A DNA stretch of 64,000 nt from CAWABB01 sp963701735 (GCA_963701735.1 CAVPBI010000022.1:119820-183819); one strand, 5' to 3'; positions 28,601-37,597 are shown, counted from the stretch's first letter. The notes: generated from the letters alone by a model not told the origin. Made by a program: numbers and translations.

Positions 28601-28817
28601 CCTGACAGACGGCCTTCCCGAGCAGAAGAACGCAGGTCAGGAGATGTTCGACTACGCGCGGGTGCAACAAACGTTTGTAGAGAACGTCGCCGGGACACCG
28701 GAATCGATTATCCAACGGCTGGTGGGCGCGGCAGACTCCTGGATGAGCGGCGTCGTGCTGGACGACGACATCACGCTCCTCGTCATCCGGAAGACTGAGG
28801 ACACAGCGTCGGCCTGA
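25602..28817 (+). CDS. Periplasmic two-component-propeller sensor fused to a SpoIIE/PP2C phosphatase
   Basis: 1,071 aa from ATG 25602. Signal sequence (LLVRSIACAWAAILFSPFAV). About fourteen propeller blades of the type FMWFGTQDGLNRFDGY / TLWVGTAGGGLNRF, then a Y_Y_Y domain (YSYKLEGYSDNWIQLGSDHV), one membrane helix (AYVSYIILALGFLYGVRQF), a coiled coil rich in Glu/Arg, and a SpoIIE phosphatase with metal-binding acids in VGGDYYDF, FGDATGHGM, LLTDGLPEQ and DDDITLLV. This is the hybrid-sensor layout with the kinase replaced by a phosphatase. It should sense a periplasmic ligand and dephosphorylate the STAS protein two genes downstream. No Shine-Dalgarno site is seen. Confidence 0.9.
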   Translation: MNSPLASPRLSHRLLVRSIACAWAAILFSPFAVAQRHPLFEHLTVSEGLSQGSVTCILQDRLGFMWFGTQDGLNRFDGYAIRVYRNNPEDSASLAENFVTTLIEDRNGTLWVGTVGNEAVLNRFDPLTEGFVRFRRDSLDLRESRISTLSAEYTEPSGMRWTGSLRSGLRRDDPRTGTTARFKHDPKDPASLISDDVYSIYGDRSGTIWVGTREGLERFDRETETFVHYRHDPKNPKSLSANWVWPIFEDRAGILWIGTFGGGLNRFDPVRKTFTSYKNDTYERRSLAQDQIYSVFQDRSGVLWVGTADRGVDRFHPDLGAFNHYNNNPSDPTSLVDNMIKSLHVDRSGVPWIGTMSGLARFDHATESFTTFTHSPSNPRGIIDNRVQTIYEDRSGTLWLGMYASGLDRFDRKTGTFTHFRNDPKNPQSLSDNRVYSLLEDSKGEFWIGTYGNGLNRMDRTRGTFTAFVPNDSVPGTLSAWGVWALCEDREGTLWVGTAGGGLNRFNRETKTFTHFKPVAGDTTSLSDALVLTIHEDRRGTLWVGTAAGLNRFDRTRGTFRQYRQKDGLSNDLILGILEDGRGRLWISTSKGLSRFDPDTDTFRNFFYRDGLQGDEFNQNAYARSPVTGAMYFGGGNGFNEFHPDSVRDNPFVPPVVFSAFRRYNTDDEEGKAIEEKGISVRPEITLSYKDNLAIFQFAALSFYNPVRNQYSYKLEGYSDNWIQLGSDHVATFTNLDGGNYTLRVRGSNNDGVWNEEGAALKLTVTPPWWKSTWAYVSYIILALGFLYGVRQFEINRREQKARMRESELRAKAVEAEKRALEAENERQTKELEDARKLQLSMLPREIPKFPGYQVAVFMRTATEVGGDYYDFSTGEGPTLNVAFGDATGHGMQAGTIVTLMKGLFLSDASRFDITTFFNHCSRAIKEIRLGRLFMAFTLVRLKGNSVSLSSAGMPPAFLHRQGDGSVEEILLKGMPLGAMKNFPYLLHETTMAPGDTLLLLTDGLPEQKNAGQEMFDYARVQQTFVENVAGTPESIIQRLVGAADSWMSGVVLDDDITLLVIRKTEDTASA

Positions 28818-28856
28818 CGGCTACGCCACGCAGCAGACTCGAGCAGAGGAGAGACC

Positions 28857-29279
28857 ATGCCCACGACCGAAGCCGTAACGCTCAGAATCGCCCTCCCCCG
28901 CATTCCGGACATCGAGCTTGTCGCGCTCGAGGGACTTGACCGGCTTGCGCGCCACCTGGGAATCGCAGACGAGAAGATCGGCGAGGCCAAGATCGCCGTC
29001 ACCGAAGCCATCATCAACGCGCTTGAACACTCGGGCGCGAAGACACCTATGGTCAAGGTGGAGTTCCACATGACCCCGGAAGAACTTATCATTCTCGTCC
29101 GGGATTTCGGAAAAGGATTCGAGCCCGCCTCCATCGAAGACCCCAACATTGAGTCAAAGATGGGCTCCAAGCACAAGCGTGGGTGGGGCCTGAAGCTGAT
29201 GAAGTCCCTCGCCGACGACTTCCAGATTGAATCCGGAAGCCGCGGAACAAAAATCACGATCAAGAAGCTGCTCATCTGA
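28857..29279 (+). CDS. RsbW-like anti-sigma/serine kinase (GHKL ATPase)
   Basis: 140 aa. GHKL fold with N-box AVTEAIINALEHSG, G1-like DFGKGFEP and G2-like HKRGWGLKLMKSL. In partner switching this type of kinase binds a sigma factor or other target and phosphorylates the STAS antagonist. AGGAGAG precedes the ATG. It lies 39 bases after the sensor phosphatase and 10 bases before the STAS gene. No sigma factor is encoded nearby, so its target is unknown. Confidence 0.85.
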   Translation: MPTTEAVTLRIALPRIPDIELVALEGLDRLARHLGIADEKIGEAKIAVTEAIINALEHSGAKTPMVKVEFHMTPEELIILVRDFGKGFEPASIEDPNIESKMGSKHKRGWGLKLMKSLADDFQIESGSRGTKITIKKLLI

Positions 29280-29289
29280 GGACGAACGT

Positions 29290-29646
29290 ATGGATCAACC
29301 ATTCTCGCTCACGTCGGAACTGCGGGACAACCGTCTCGTCATCGCCACGACGGGATACGTGAACAACGTCGGCGGAGAAGCGATCGCCGCCGAATTCAGC
29401 AAGCACTTCTCCGGTGGAGTCAAAGCCGTGGTGCTCAACCTGGAGCACTCCAGGGTCGTCAACTCCATCGGGATGTCGTTCCTGATCGAGATGATCGAGC
29501 AGCTGCAGGACGTCGACGGCAGGGTGATCTTCACAAACCTCGATCCGGCGGTGGACAAGATGCTCTCCATCATGGGCATCTTCAAATTTGCCGGCAAGGC
29601 GACGACCGTCGATGAGGCCCTCGGGCAGCTGGACACGCAGAGCTGA
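29290..29646 (+). CDS. STAS-domain anti-anti-sigma factor
   Basis: 118 aa from ATG 29290. Single STAS domain (LVIATTGYVNNVGGEAIAAE, VKAVVLNLEHSRVVNSIGMS), with the phospho-acceptor Ser expected in the VNSIGMSFL loop. It should be phosphorylated by the preceding RsbW-like kinase and reset by the flanking SpoIIE phosphatases, 9 bases before the second of them. Confidence 0.85.
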   Translation: MDQPFSLTSELRDNRLVIATTGYVNNVGGEAIAAEFSKHFSGGVKAVVLNLEHSRVVNSIGMSFLIEMIEQLQDVDGRVIFTNLDPAVDKMLSIMGIFKFAGKATTVDEALGQLDTQS

Positions 29647-29655
29647 CGGCGCGCC

Positions 29656-31269
29656 ATGACACAGGGCTCTTCTCCCCTCGCATCCGCCGAGGCCATATCT
29701 ACCGCAATTGAATCGCTGCGGACGTCACTGCGGCAACTTCCGAAGAGTGCAGGGATGCCCGAACTGGGCCGTGCGCTCCTGGCCGGGATCGGCAGAGCGT
29801 ACCCCGAGACGGCCTTCGCCCTCTTTCGACGCGCAGCCGCCGATGCCCCATGGGAACGCATCGCCGGCTCCGAGATCTCATCCGACCGTCTGCCTCTCCC
29901 CAAAGGCAGCGAAGGGTCCGCCAGCGCGATGGACGCCTCAGGACGAGCCCTCTACTGCACGCATGTGCTCGGGGATCGCTCCCAGGCCGGGCTGGCGGTC
30001 CACCGAGGCGGGGACGCCCCGCCGTTCGCCGAGTGCGACCTGGCCTCCCTCCGGCTCTTCATGCTCCCGTTGGAATCCGCCTACCAGGAACGTCTCCATG
30101 CGCGGAATCAGAAGGATATGGTGTTCTCGCTGAACCACCGCGTCCTCCAGCTGACCAGCCTGATCGATACGGGCATCGAGGTATCCAAGCTGGAGAACGC
30201 CGGCACGGTCCATCGGCTCGCCCTCCAGCGCGCGGCGTCGCTGACAAATGCATCGAAGGGGTTCGTGACTGTCGAATCGGAAGGCCGCGTCAGGGAGACC
30301 GTGACGTTCCCTGATGGCAGCGCGGTCGCTTCAACGCCGGAGAACGGGGCCCGCATCACCGCAGGGTTCACATTTGGCGGGGAGACGTACACGTTCGGCC
30401 TGTTCGACAAGGAGAGCCGGTCAGGAGTGATTCCGTTCGAGGACACGGACCAGATGCTCCTCGAGGCGCTCGCCCGGCAGGTGCATGCCTCGCTCGAGAA
30501 CCGCTCTCTGCTCCAGCAGGCGCTCGACAAGGAGAAGATGGAGCGCGACCTCGCCCTGGCAGCCTCCATCCAGCAGCTCATCATCCCGAAGTCGCTACCC
30601 GCGGTGGCAGGGTACGACATTGCAGGCGTCAACATCCCGACGAAATCGGTCGGCGGGGACTACTACGACTGCATTCCCCTGCCGGACGGGCGCTACGCGC
30701 TCGTCGTCGCCGACGTGGCCGGCAAAGGCATCCCCGCGGCACTGCTCGTGAGCAGCCTGCACGCCTATCTCCAGGCGTACCTGGCCAGCGGTACCATCTC
30801 GCTGGAGGAGCTGTCCCGCCGCCTGAACAAGGCGATCTGCCAGTCGTCCCCCGACGACAAATTCATCACTGCGTTCATCGCCATGCTTTCACCTGCGACC
30901 GGCGAGGTCGAGTCGGTGAACCTGGGGCACAACACGGTGTATCACCTGCGGTCCAACGGAAACGTGGCGGAACTGAACGAGGGCGGGCTTGCACTCGGGA
31001 TGCTGGACATCGACTTCCCGTACCAGACCCAGAGGGTGACAATCGAGAAGGGGGAACGGCTGCTGCTGTACAGTGACGGGATCCCGGAGGCGATGGGCGC
31101 AAACGATCAGCTGTTCGAGTCGGTCCTACCCCTGGCAGAGTATCTCATGAAGAACCGGCCCGAACGGGCCGAAGAGTTCATTGCGGATCTGCTGGGCGAG
31201 ATCAAGGCGTTCACTGCCGACACTCCCCAGAGCGACGACATCACGGCGCTCTATCTCCTGCGCCACTAG
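29656..31269 (+). CDS. Cytoplasmic SpoIIE-type phosphatase (RsbU-like) with GAF-like sensor region
   Basis: 537 aa, no signal peptide. An N-terminal region of about 150 aa with a weak sensory pattern is followed by a GAF-like domain (LTSLIDTGIEVSKLENAGT onward), a linker helix (DLALAASIQQLIIPKSLP) and a PP2C/SpoIIE domain with VGGDYYDCI, VADVAGKGIPAALL, NLGHNTVYH, LLYSDGIPE and QSDDITALYL. It gives the module a second, cytoplasmic input acting on the same STAS protein. It is the last gene of the four-gene unit. Confidence 0.9.
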   Translation: MTQGSSPLASAEAISTAIESLRTSLRQLPKSAGMPELGRALLAGIGRAYPETAFALFRRAAADAPWERIAGSEISSDRLPLPKGSEGSASAMDASGRALYCTHVLGDRSQAGLAVHRGGDAPPFAECDLASLRLFMLPLESAYQERLHARNQKDMVFSLNHRVLQLTSLIDTGIEVSKLENAGTVHRLALQRAASLTNASKGFVTVESEGRVRETVTFPDGSAVASTPENGARITAGFTFGGETYTFGLFDKESRSGVIPFEDTDQMLLEALARQVHASLENRSLLQQALDKEKMERDLALAASIQQLIIPKSLPAVAGYDIAGVNIPTKSVGGDYYDCIPLPDGRYALVVADVAGKGIPAALLVSSLHAYLQAYLASGTISLEELSRRLNKAICQSSPDDKFITAFIAMLSPATGEVESVNLGHNTVYHLRSNGNVAELNEGGLALGMLDIDFPYQTQRVTIEKGERLLLYSDGIPEAMGANDQLFESVLPLAEYLMKNRPERAEEFIADLLGEIKAFTADTPQSDDITALYLLRH

Positions 31270-31307
31270 CTCTCCCCCGCCGCGCCCATTCATCAGTCGA
31301 GGGAGAT

Positions 31308-32627
31308 TCACCGCTCCAGGGGTGAGTCGCTCCGCGTGTGACGGCCCGTCGTCAGCACCTCGATGATTTTCCGCGTCCCGAGCTTTCGCGCCTTCAAAAA
31401 TCCGTCCCACGCCATCTCCGCCAATCTCCCGTCGCGCACTGCGTCCCGGAGCCAGTGATCGGTGTAGTCGGGATTGTCCTGCTTCATCCCGGCCTGCACT
31501 TCGAACAGCCACCGGCGGTTGAACTTCTCCTGCGACCCGATCGTGGGGGTCATAATGATCGGAATCCCCAGCGCACAGTAGAATGAGAGCTCGCTCGGTT
31601 TGGTCCAGAGTATGTCGGTTGTCCTCAGAAGGGCATTGAAGCCGTCGAAATACTCAGGGATGGTCGGCGCATCGTGGACCGTCACCGCTGATGCCGTAGA
31701 CGGAAACTTGCGGACGACGCCCAGAAAGTAGTCCCGCACCTCTTCCCGGACGCCGGCAACGAGATTGAGACGTATCTCACCACGCTCAAGTCGCCTCCTC
31801 AGACTCTGCACGATGCTCGCCCCGATTTCCTTCTGCGCGCCCGCCCCCCCAACGGCGTATGTGATTGTCAGGGGGCCTTCCACCTTCATCTCACGCAGAT
31901 CGACGCCAAGAAAGTGCTTCACGCTCGGGGCATGCAGCGCCTGGAACTTCCGCTCCGGATCAAGCCGCACCAGCCTCCGGGCGAGGTCATGCTTCATCGT
32001 GGCGAGGTTCTCGCCCAGGAGCTCCTGCGGCAGCGGGAAGCCCGTCAGGAAGATCCTTTCCTCGGGGACGCCGTAGGCGCGGAGCCGCTGTGCGGCGCGC
32101 CCGCATGGCGCGAAGTAGTTGATCCGGCTTTCCCATGGCTGCTTCGCCACCCAGACCCTGTTCAGATCGGCGTCGCAAATGATGCAGAAGATCGTGTCGT
32201 ACCCCGCCATCTCAGCCGCGACGGCTGGAGCATAGAAGGACGTCACAAGAGGCAGATGGGTATCGCCGATTCTCGCCAGAAGGCCCCTTCCGAGCCCCTG
32301 TTTGACGAGCGAGGCGAGAAGGTCGACCTGGAATGTGGAGCGCGACAGGTCCCGGATGGGATACAGCGACGGGATGTGCAGGAGGGCATCGAGAATATTG
32401 AAGATCGGTTTCCCGATGACGGGTATCCCGCGGGCGCGGGAGAACGTCTCATACACTCCCAGCAGGCGCGACCAGAGGCCGCGCTCGGACGGCGAGGAGG
32501 CGTCGTTCCGTCCGACAACGAGAACCCCGTTGTGAGCGATCGTGCGGAGAGGATGCACCGCGCGCTGATGGCCGTAGCCCATATCGGCCGCGACGACCCA
32601 GGCCCGGATGTCTGCTTCATTCTTCAT
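31308..32627 (-). CDS. GT28/MGDG-synthase-like glycosyltransferase
   Basis: 439 aa, GT-B fold. The N-terminal loop VVAADMGYGHQRAV is the Gly-rich/His start typical of GT28 (MurG, MGDG synthase). The C-terminal nucleotide-sugar side contains ITYAVGGAGAQKEIG, TTDILWTKPSELSFYCALGI and PIIMTPTIGSQEKFNRRWL. No membrane helix, so probably peripheral. Located downstream of the sugar-activation genes, it may use their NDP-sugar, but this is inference. Acceptor unknown. Confidence 0.6.
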   Translation of the reverse strand: MKNEADIRAWVVAADMGYGHQRAVHPLRTIAHNGVLVVGRNDASSPSERGLWSRLLGVYETFSRARGIPVIGKPIFNILDALLHIPSLYPIRDLSRSTFQVDLLASLVKQGLGRGLLARIGDTHLPLVTSFYAPAVAAEMAGYDTIFCIICDADLNRVWVAKQPWESRINYFAPCGRAAQRLRAYGVPEERIFLTGFPLPQELLGENLATMKHDLARRLVRLDPERKFQALHAPSVKHFLGVDLREMKVEGPLTITYAVGGAGAQKEIGASIVQSLRRRLERGEIRLNLVAGVREEVRDYFLGVVRKFPSTASAVTVHDAPTIPEYFDGFNALLRTTDILWTKPSELSFYCALGIPIIMTPTIGSQEKFNRRWLFEVQAGMKQDNPDYTDHWLRDAVRDGRLAEMAWDGFLKARKLGTRKIIEVLTTGRHTRSDSPLER

Positions 32628-32660
32628 GCGCGCAGAAAGTACGCATCGGACGCCACAACT

Positions 32661-33357
32661 TCAAGGCTCGAACAGGATGGTCCCGAAGTCGTCCGGCCTG
32701 TGAAAGTTGAGCTCCCGAACGGGTGACCATGACGCCCAGTGCGGGTGAGAGGTGGCATCGCCGCATTTGTAGAAGTTGGCCCGCCACCGGTCGCCAGGAA
32801 GCGGAGGCGTCTTTCCCACATACCGTTCAAAGAACGCGAACGGAACCGTCATTTCAATCCACCAGTCGCACTCGCCCGGATATCTCGGGGTCCACGACCG
32901 GCGGGAGATTGCCGGCGATAACGACGGAGGACGCATGCTCCCTGGGGATGGGTTGCCACCGCTCAAATCCGCCCGGCACTCTCCGCGGATCCTCAATGAA
33001 CGACGACAGGAGCGTGCCGCCGCAATTCACCTCAAGGTTAACGTAGCCGCCCGGCGTTCGGGGTTGCAGGAATGCTTCCACGCAGCTATCGGTGTAGACC
33101 GGCTCACCGTAACCGGTGTGGACGCACCGAACGAACCTGTCGTGGACGTCAAACCGGACATACAGCGCGGCCGAATCATAGAGCGCGCGGGCGGCAACGC
33201 GGGGGCGGTGCCCGGAACTCTCAGGACGGAAGGAGTCGACGGCAAGCGTGTGCGCCCGAGACCAGAACGCCAGATCGCCAGGCTCATGCACACGGGAGTT
33301 CGCGGGCGCTTTCCTGACGGTGTAGAGACGGTCGGACACTGTGGGTTGATCAGACAA
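32661..33357 (-). CDS. CBM9/DOMON-like carbohydrate-binding domain protein, one frame break
   Basis: About 232 aa joined. Start TTG 33357 (or GTG 33339) overlaps the ROK stop. The domain reads as a family-9-like beta sandwich (ALYVRFDVHDRFVRCVHTGY, YTDSCVEAFLQPRTPGGYVN) and, after a break near 32885, ECDWWIEMTVPFAFFERYVG to LNFHRPDDFGTILFEP. No signal peptide is visible, so it may act inside the cell or the true start lies elsewhere. It could bind the sugar handled by the kinase and nucleotidyltransferase of the same operon. Confidence 0.6.
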
Positions 33358-34567
33358 ACGCGGAAGGGTTGAGGTGTTCGACTTCGAACAGATCGCGCGC
33401 AGCAAGCATGGCAACACCCAGGGAACCCGCTTTCGCGCCAAGGGGCGAAATCAGGAACTCCACGTCGCGACTCAGCTGCACGAGCGAATGCTGGACCGCA
33501 GTCGTGCGGACGGGGTTCAGGATGAAATTGCCGGCCCCCGAGACGCGCCCCCCCAGCACGATCACTTCGGGGTTGAAGAGCGTGATGAGCGACGCGAGCC
33601 CTTCGCCGAGATACCGCCCTGCCTGATCGAGAACCTCGATGCAGAACTGATCGCCGCTGTTTGCCAGCTCCACCACCATCTGTGCATCGATCGCGTCGAC
33701 GCGTCCCCTGGTGCGCTCCGTGAGCTTCGAGGTGGCGCCGTTCTTGACCCGCTCCCGCGCGGCAGCCCCGATGGCCTGCCCCGAGGCCACAGTCTCAAGG
33801 CATCCTTTCCGTCCGCAGTAGCAGAGCTGGCCGTTCGGGATCGTTTCGATGTGGCCGAACTCTCCCGCATACCCGTCCCGCCCGTAAAAGAGACGGCCGT
33901 CGATGATAATGCCCAGACCCAGGCCCCACCCGATGTTCAGGCAGAGCGCATGTGTCTTTCTCCGCGCGGCGCCGAACCACAGCTCGCCGAGGGCCATGGC
34001 TTTCGCGTCATGCTCGACGTGCACGGGCTTGTCGAGCATATCGTGAAGGATCTCGCGGACCGGCCTCCCGCCGAAATGCAGGTACGTTTCTCCAATGCCC
34101 TCGCGGCCACGCACGATACCCGGGATGGAGACGCCCACACCCAGGAGCCGGTCCATGCGCAGGGAATTTTCCGCAACGATGCCGTTGACTTCTGCGCGGA
34201 TCCACTCGACGACCCGGCGCTCCTCCCGGAGCGGCGGCGAGGGGTGGGTGACAAATGCAACAACCTCCTGGGCGAGATTGAGAACGACCATGTTGGCGTT
34301 GAGGTGGCCGATGTCGATGCCGATCACGAAACCCGACGTGCCGTTCAGGCGGGCAAGGATCGGCGGCCGCCCCGCACGATCGGCGTTCTTCTCTTCACGG
34401 GTCCGGATGAACCGTCCGTGCTTCTCCGACACGATGATGCTGGAGACCATGGGGATGCCCATGCCCGTGATCCGCGCCAGGTCCGTCAGGGACAGCTCGC
34501 CGTGCTCGAGCAATGCTCGCAGAATGCGGTTCCGCCGGATGCGGTTCTTTGTCGAGACTTTGCTCAT
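33350..34567 (-). CDS. ROK-family transcriptional repressor (NagC/XylR type)
   Basis: 405 aa. N-terminal winged helix (RILRALLEHGELSLTDLARI, GIPMVSSIIVSEKHGRF), then the ROK sugar-binding ATPase-like fold: FVIGIDIGHLNANMVVLNL, GVGVSIPGIV, VEHDAKAMALGELWFGA and the zinc motif CYCGRKGCLE. It should bind a sugar or sugar phosphate and control the surrounding carbohydrate operon. It is coupled to the nucleotidyltransferase by a 4-base overlap. Confidence 0.9.
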   Translation of the reverse strand: MSKVSTKNRIRRNRILRALLEHGELSLTDLARITGMGIPMVSSIIVSEKHGRFIRTREEKNADRAGRPPILARLNGTSGFVIGIDIGHLNANMVVLNLAQEVVAFVTHPSPPLREERRVVEWIRAEVNGIVAENSLRMDRLLGVGVSIPGIVRGREGIGETYLHFGGRPVREILHDMLDKPVHVEHDAKAMALGELWFGAARRKTHALCLNIGWGLGLGIIIDGRLFYGRDGYAGEFGHIETIPNGQLCYCGRKGCLETVASGQAIGAAARERVKNGATSKLTERTRGRVDAIDAQMVVELANSGDQFCIEVLDQAGRYLGEGLASLITLFNPEVIVLGGRVSGAGNFILNPVRTTAVQHSLVQLSRDVEFLISPLGAKAGSLGVAMLAARDLFEVEHLNPSAFV

Positions 34568-35445
34568 GAGTGCTCGCCGCCGGGAGCGACGAATTCCCGG
34601 TGCAGATACTCCTGGACCGTTGCAAGGTCGTCGCGGCTCGTCAGGTCGGGGACGTGCTCGGCGCGCGGAATGGTCATGACGGTTCGCGGATGTTCGGCCG
34701 CCAGCATGCCGACAGCCGTCGGCAACTCGTACTCTTTACGCACCGGGTGCAGAGGGACCCGAGCCAGGTAGGGCATGATGAGATCGTAGTCCAATCGCCA
34801 GATATTCATGCTGACGCCCACGCGTCCGTCCGGACCGGTGAGCGCCTTGACCTCTTCCGGCGACGGCTTTTCGACAATCGAAACGAGGAATCCTTCGGCG
34901 TCCTTGCTGAGGACGGCGAACTGCTCGATTCGCTCCCGTTCAAACTGCAGGGATTTCCTGTCATAATCAATGAGCGCACCAGGGTACTCGGAGACGAGCA
35001 GTTCCTGCAGAGCTTCTCGGCTATAGAGATTGTCGCTGTTGCATACGGTGAACCGCGAACCGCTCCAGTCGGGGCGGCTTCGCAGGCCCCATCGCAGCGC
35101 ATCTGCTGTCCCGAGAGGCTTCGTTCGTCCCTCCGGAATGGGCTGCTCCGCGAACGAGACACGCAAAACTTTCGAGAGACCCTCGACCGTTGCCGTCGTG
35201 TAATGGGCCCGCATGGCGACGTCCGACTGCCCGACAACCAGCACCACGTCCCGATACCCTGCCGCCGCCGCATTCATGAGAAGATAGTCCAGAAACGGCC
35301 GCCCGCCGGTGCCGACGCCGATCATCGACTTCGGCTTCTGGTCCGCTTCCCGGATAAGGCCGGGGTCGATCGCGTCCGAGCGCACAGCACCCCTGCGCAT
35401 GCGCGACGACACCCCGCCGGCAAGTATGACGAGGTTCGGGTCCAT
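34564..35445 (-). CDS. Sugar-phosphate nucleotidyltransferase
   Basis: 293 aa. NTP_transferase fold: LVILAGGVSSRMRRG nucleotide loop, PKSMIGVG, the metal-binding acid in VCNSDNLYS, IVEKPSPEEV and VGVSMNIWRLDYDLI. Makes an NDP-sugar from a sugar 1-phosphate. The ATG shares one base with the stop of the GHMP kinase, which would make its substrate. Nucleotide and sugar specificity cannot be read. Confidence 0.8.
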   Translation of the reverse strand: MDPNLVILAGGVSSRMRRGAVRSDAIDPGLIREADQKPKSMIGVGTGGRPFLDYLLMNAAAAGYRDVVLVVGQSDVAMRAHYTTATVEGLSKVLRVSFAEQPIPEGRTKPLGTADALRWGLRSRPDWSGSRFTVCNSDNLYSREALQELLVSEYPGALIDYDRKSLQFERERIEQFAVLSKDAEGFLVSIVEKPSPEEVKALTGPDGRVGVSMNIWRLDYDLIMPYLARVPLHPVRKEYELPTAVGMLAAEHPRTVMTIPRAEHVPDLTSRDDLATVQEYLHREFVAPGGEHS

Positions 35446-36551
35446 CAGTCGAGAACCTCGAGCGGCTCAAGGCGCGTTCCGACATCTGCGGTGATCACGT
35501 AGGCCTTTCCCCCTTCCCTCTCGATAGCTTCCGCGACGCGCTCCGAATGCTCCGGCGCATAGGCGAACATGCAGCCGCCGCCGCCCGAGCCATTGATCTT
35601 CCCCCCAACAGCGCCGGCCTTCAGCGCTGCGTCCAGCATCCTGTCGATCTTCGGCGTGGAAATGCGCAGCACGTCGCGGAGAACCGCCTGATGCTCCGTC
35701 AGCAAACGGCCGACCGCCACATGGTCGACGGCACTCTCGCCCAGGAGTCCGAGCGCCGTCTTCGTGATCGCATGATTGCGCAGCGTCCCGCCCAGCAGGT
35801 CGCGCTGAGAGGCATCAAGGACGCCGGAGAACGCGCCAATGTCGGACTCCTCCGCCGTGTGCAACGAGAACCCCGGCTGCTTCGCGCGCAACAGTTGTGC
35901 GGCGTCCACCACCCGGTCCTTTACCCGGGCAAGAATGCCCTTCGTGTCCTTCGGCTCGCCGGAGTCTCCGAGGACGAACGTCTTCAGCGCGGCCGGGAGA
36001 GGACTGACTCTGATGGACGGGTGGAACTCGATCGCAACCACGCCGCCATACGCGGTCGAGAAGTGGTCCATCATGCCGCCGGGTTCCCCGAACTCCAGCA
36101 CCTCGGCCTCATGTGCAAGCCGCGCGCAGGAGTCCGGGTCAAGCGACACCCGCTGATCACTCAGGCATGCAAGCACCCCGATCCACGTCACAATCAAGGC
36201 CGACGAACTCGACGTCCCGGCATTGATCGGAATCTCCCCGTGGACCATCGCTTCGATGCCACCGGCGTATGTATAGCCGTGGCGCAGCATGACATTGGCG
36301 GCGCTCCGGAAGTAATCTCGCTCAACCGTGTACGGAACCCGCCCGGCAAGCCCGAACCGCTCTTCCCGGCCAATGTCCGGAAGATGAATCCGTGCCTCAC
36401 GCGCCTGGATTCTCGTGGCGTCCATCGTGATGCGCAGGGAAATCGCGCACGGAATCACCGGAAGCCCCAGATAGTCCTGGTGCTCCCCGAAGAGGCAGAC
36501 GCGGCCGGGAGTGGAGATTCTCAACTCGCGGGACGTTTGCGGGGTTATCAT
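35445..36551 (-). CDS. GHMP-family sugar kinase (galactokinase-like)
   Basis: 368 aa. A galactokinase-type start STPGRVCLFGEHQDYLGLPV, the ATP loop INAGTSSSSALIV, a catalytic-region EFGEPGGMMDHFS and motif 3 GGKINGSGGGGCMF. It phosphorylates a monosaccharide, most likely at C1, giving the substrate for the adjacent nucleotidyltransferase. It is similar to galactokinase or arabinokinase/fucokinase-type enzymes; the exact sugar is unknown, although a GH36 alpha-galactosidase in the same run fits galactose. The 114 bases upstream (36552-36665) hold no gene. Confidence 0.85.
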   Translation of the reverse strand: MITPQTSRELRISTPGRVCLFGEHQDYLGLPVIPCAISLRITMDATRIQAREARIHLPDIGREERFGLAGRVPYTVERDYFRSAANVMLRHGYTYAGGIEAMVHGEIPINAGTSSSSALIVTWIGVLACLSDQRVSLDPDSCARLAHEAEVLEFGEPGGMMDHFSTAYGGVVAIEFHPSIRVSPLPAALKTFVLGDSGEPKDTKGILARVKDRVVDAAQLLRAKQPGFSLHTAEESDIGAFSGVLDASQRDLLGGTLRNHAITKTALGLLGESAVDHVAVGRLLTEHQAVLRDVLRISTPKIDRMLDAALKAGAVGGKINGSGGGGCMFAYAPEHSERVAEAIEREGGKAYVITADVGTRLEPLEVLD

Positions 36552-36665
36552 GCCTGGTTCCTTTATGCCGTCAAAACATATGCCGGCCAGTGTGCCGCAC
36601 CTGTCGTTTGTTGAATGCAGACAGAGGCTGACCTCCTGGTGTTGTTGAGCAATGGCCCAGGGTCA

Positions 36666-37595
36666 TCAGAAGAAATCTGAGAGCCAGAACATCAGGACGC
36701 CCGGGCGCATGACGGTCCGTTCGAGTTTTGCACGTTGACTCTCATCGAGAATCAAGATCATCATTTCCGTATCCGTCTCGACGGTGTGCGGCATGCGCAG
36801 AGCCAGGCGCTCCATTTCGCCCTGCGACAGGACGACTTTCACCCGCGTCCCCATGCTGCGGGATGCAAGCGAACGCGCCATGGCTTCAAACGAGGCGGGG
36901 GCATCCTCCGCCGCGCCAAACTCAAGCACCTGCAGCGCCCCCTTTTCGATATTCCCCCTGATGTAGGCCGCAATCCGCCCGTCCCGTTCCAGGACAAGAA
37001 ACTTGTCGGGATCTTCCCCGCTGAAATCGAGCTGGCCGAGCCAGTACTGTTCGTCTCGGACCACCGGGCCGGCGTTCTCGCCGTTGTACGATTCGTAGAT
37101 CGCCCGCACCGACGCGAAATCGCTCTCCTTCACGAAAGGTCGGACGCCTGGAGCCCGCTTCGGCGAGATTCCCGTGAACGTCACAGCCTGCCGTGGAACA
37201 GTCACGTAGCCAAACTTCTCGTAGTAGCTGTTGATGGTGGTCGTCAGCATCGAGAAGGCATACCCCTGACTTCGCATCCTGTTCACCGCCTCCTCCATCA
37301 GCCGCCCCGCATAGCCGTGCTTCCGCTCCGCCGGGTCCGTGCTCACATTCCCGATGCCGGCGAATCTCATCACCCGGCCTTCCACCCAGAATTTCCTGGG
37401 AAAGACTTGCACGCTGCTGACGAACTTGCCGTCCTGTGCGATCACCAGGGTATCTTCGGGCCGGAGCGTCGGATCGCGGAGAATGTGCCGCTCGAAGTAC
37501 TCCCGGGGGGTGCCGTCAAATGCCCGGTCGCAGAGATCGACCACCTGTTCGAGATCCGATCTGTTCCGGCATGTGCGCAGTTCAGTCTGACGCAT
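36666..37595 (-). CDS. GNAT-family N-acetyltransferase
   Basis: 309 aa from ATG 37595 (GGAGTGATC just upstream); the frame is open further upstream but only in shadow of the transporter. The first half is a GNAT domain with the acetyl-CoA loop RFAGIGNVSTDPAERKHGYA and YEKFGYVTVPR. The second half is a further GNAT/SCP2-like region. This two-domain layout resembles Eis-like or predicted acetyltransferases. The substrate is unknown. It lies 2 bases after the DMT permease stop and is probably co-translated. Confidence 0.75.
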   Translation of the reverse strand: MRQTELRTCRNRSDLEQVVDLCDRAFDGTPREYFERHILRDPTLRPEDTLVIAQDGKFVSSVQVFPRKFWVEGRVMRFAGIGNVSTDPAERKHGYAGRLMEEAVNRMRSQGYAFSMLTTTINSYYEKFGYVTVPRQAVTFTGISPKRAPGVRPFVKESDFASVRAIYESYNGENAGPVVRDEQYWLGQLDFSGEDPDKFLVLERDGRIAAYIRGNIEKGALQVLEFGAAEDAPASFEAMARSLASRSMGTRVKVVLSQGEMERLALRMPHTVETDTEMMILILDESQRAKLERTVMRPGVLMFWLSDFF

Positions 37596-37597
37596 GA

